A stretch of DNA of 64,000 bases from Egicoccus halophilus. GTDB lineage: Bacteria > Actinomycetota > Nitriliruptoria > Nitriliruptorales > Nitriliruptoraceae. The DNA is taken from contig NZ_CP036250.1 in assembly GCF_004300825.1 (NCBI RefSeq), positions 2,925,001 to 2,989,000 on the forward strand, given 5' to 3'. The notes beneath the pieces were generated by a model, which searched no databases, was not told where the DNA came from, and worked only from the letters and a program-made list of their open reading frames with translations. The position numbers and the translations under genes are program-made. Of the stretch, positions 63,953 to 64,000 are shown one piece after another (the first letter of the stretch is position 1; the number at the start of each line of letters is the position of its first letter).

Positions 63953-64000
63953 CACCGCCCCAGTGGCACCCACCCTCCCCGCCTCTTCCCGGACCGCAGC

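Overview
This window comes from a chromosome with very high GC content (roughly 70% or more). GTG starts are common, and gene pairs repeatedly overlap at ATGA or GTGA. The gene families present are typical of Actinomycetota: DUF3039, DUF2277, DUF3140, a DUF222/HNH (13E12-type) protein, a HemD-winged-helix regulator of the NnaR type, a DrrAB-type exporter and GlnR-like boxes. A deep-branching actinobacterium (for example Nitriliruptoria, Euzebya or Egibacter-like) is plausible, but the lineage is an inference; no rRNA gene lies inside the window.

Layout. 1-324 is the leader and promoter of an rRNA operon whose 16S gene lies off the left edge. 492-6098 is a leftward block: MarR regulator, class I amidotransferase, hemW, a DUF1269 protein and lepA. 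6409-18633 is a nitrate assimilation locus. It holds nirBD (siroheme nitrite reductase), a ferredoxin-DmsC fusion with a Cys-ligated molybdenum nitrate reductase, an M20 peptidase, cobA (siroheme synthesis), an NnaR-type HemD/winged-helix regulator and a NarK porter. I find 38-bp sites with GlnR-box architecture upstream of nirB and of narK. Transport, nitrate reduction, nitrite reduction, cofactor supply and regulation therefore sit together. The unusual point is that the nitrate reductase seems to receive electrons from a membrane quinol-type subunit.

18801-29286 holds assorted metabolism and housekeeping genes: an aldehyde and an alcohol dehydrogenase, a CBS protein, a lipoprotein, an SDR, a YtxH/BON protein, an MFS exporter, a GT-C-like membrane protein, a GNAT and a phosphoesterase. 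29312-37028 is rich in signalling: a histidine kinase coupled to a STAS-like protein, a PAS-GGDEF-EAL protein with both active sites intact, a K+ channel with two RCK domains, an ADH and a WYL regulator. 37072-48182 is dominated by three ABC systems (FtsX/MacB-type, DrrAB-type and ABC-2), with a DksA-like zinc-finger protein, a glutathionyl-hydroquinone-reductase-like enzyme and a 504-residue protein I do not recognise.

48286-60468 holds a RecQ helicase with a PcrA-like C-terminal module, an O-methyltransferase, a surE-pfkB pair, a 22-bp tandem-repeat array, a stress-type SDR, an LLM oxidoreductase, a large secreted M14 carboxypeptidase with an inserted PA domain, an Lrp/AsnC regulator, an IMPACT-family protein and DUF2277. 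60583-63952 holds a DAO-type oxidoreductase, then two genes (DUF3140 and DUF222/HNH) that together carry three single-base frameshifts, either real decay or consensus errors. I see no prophage, insertion sequence, CRISPR array or tRNA gene.
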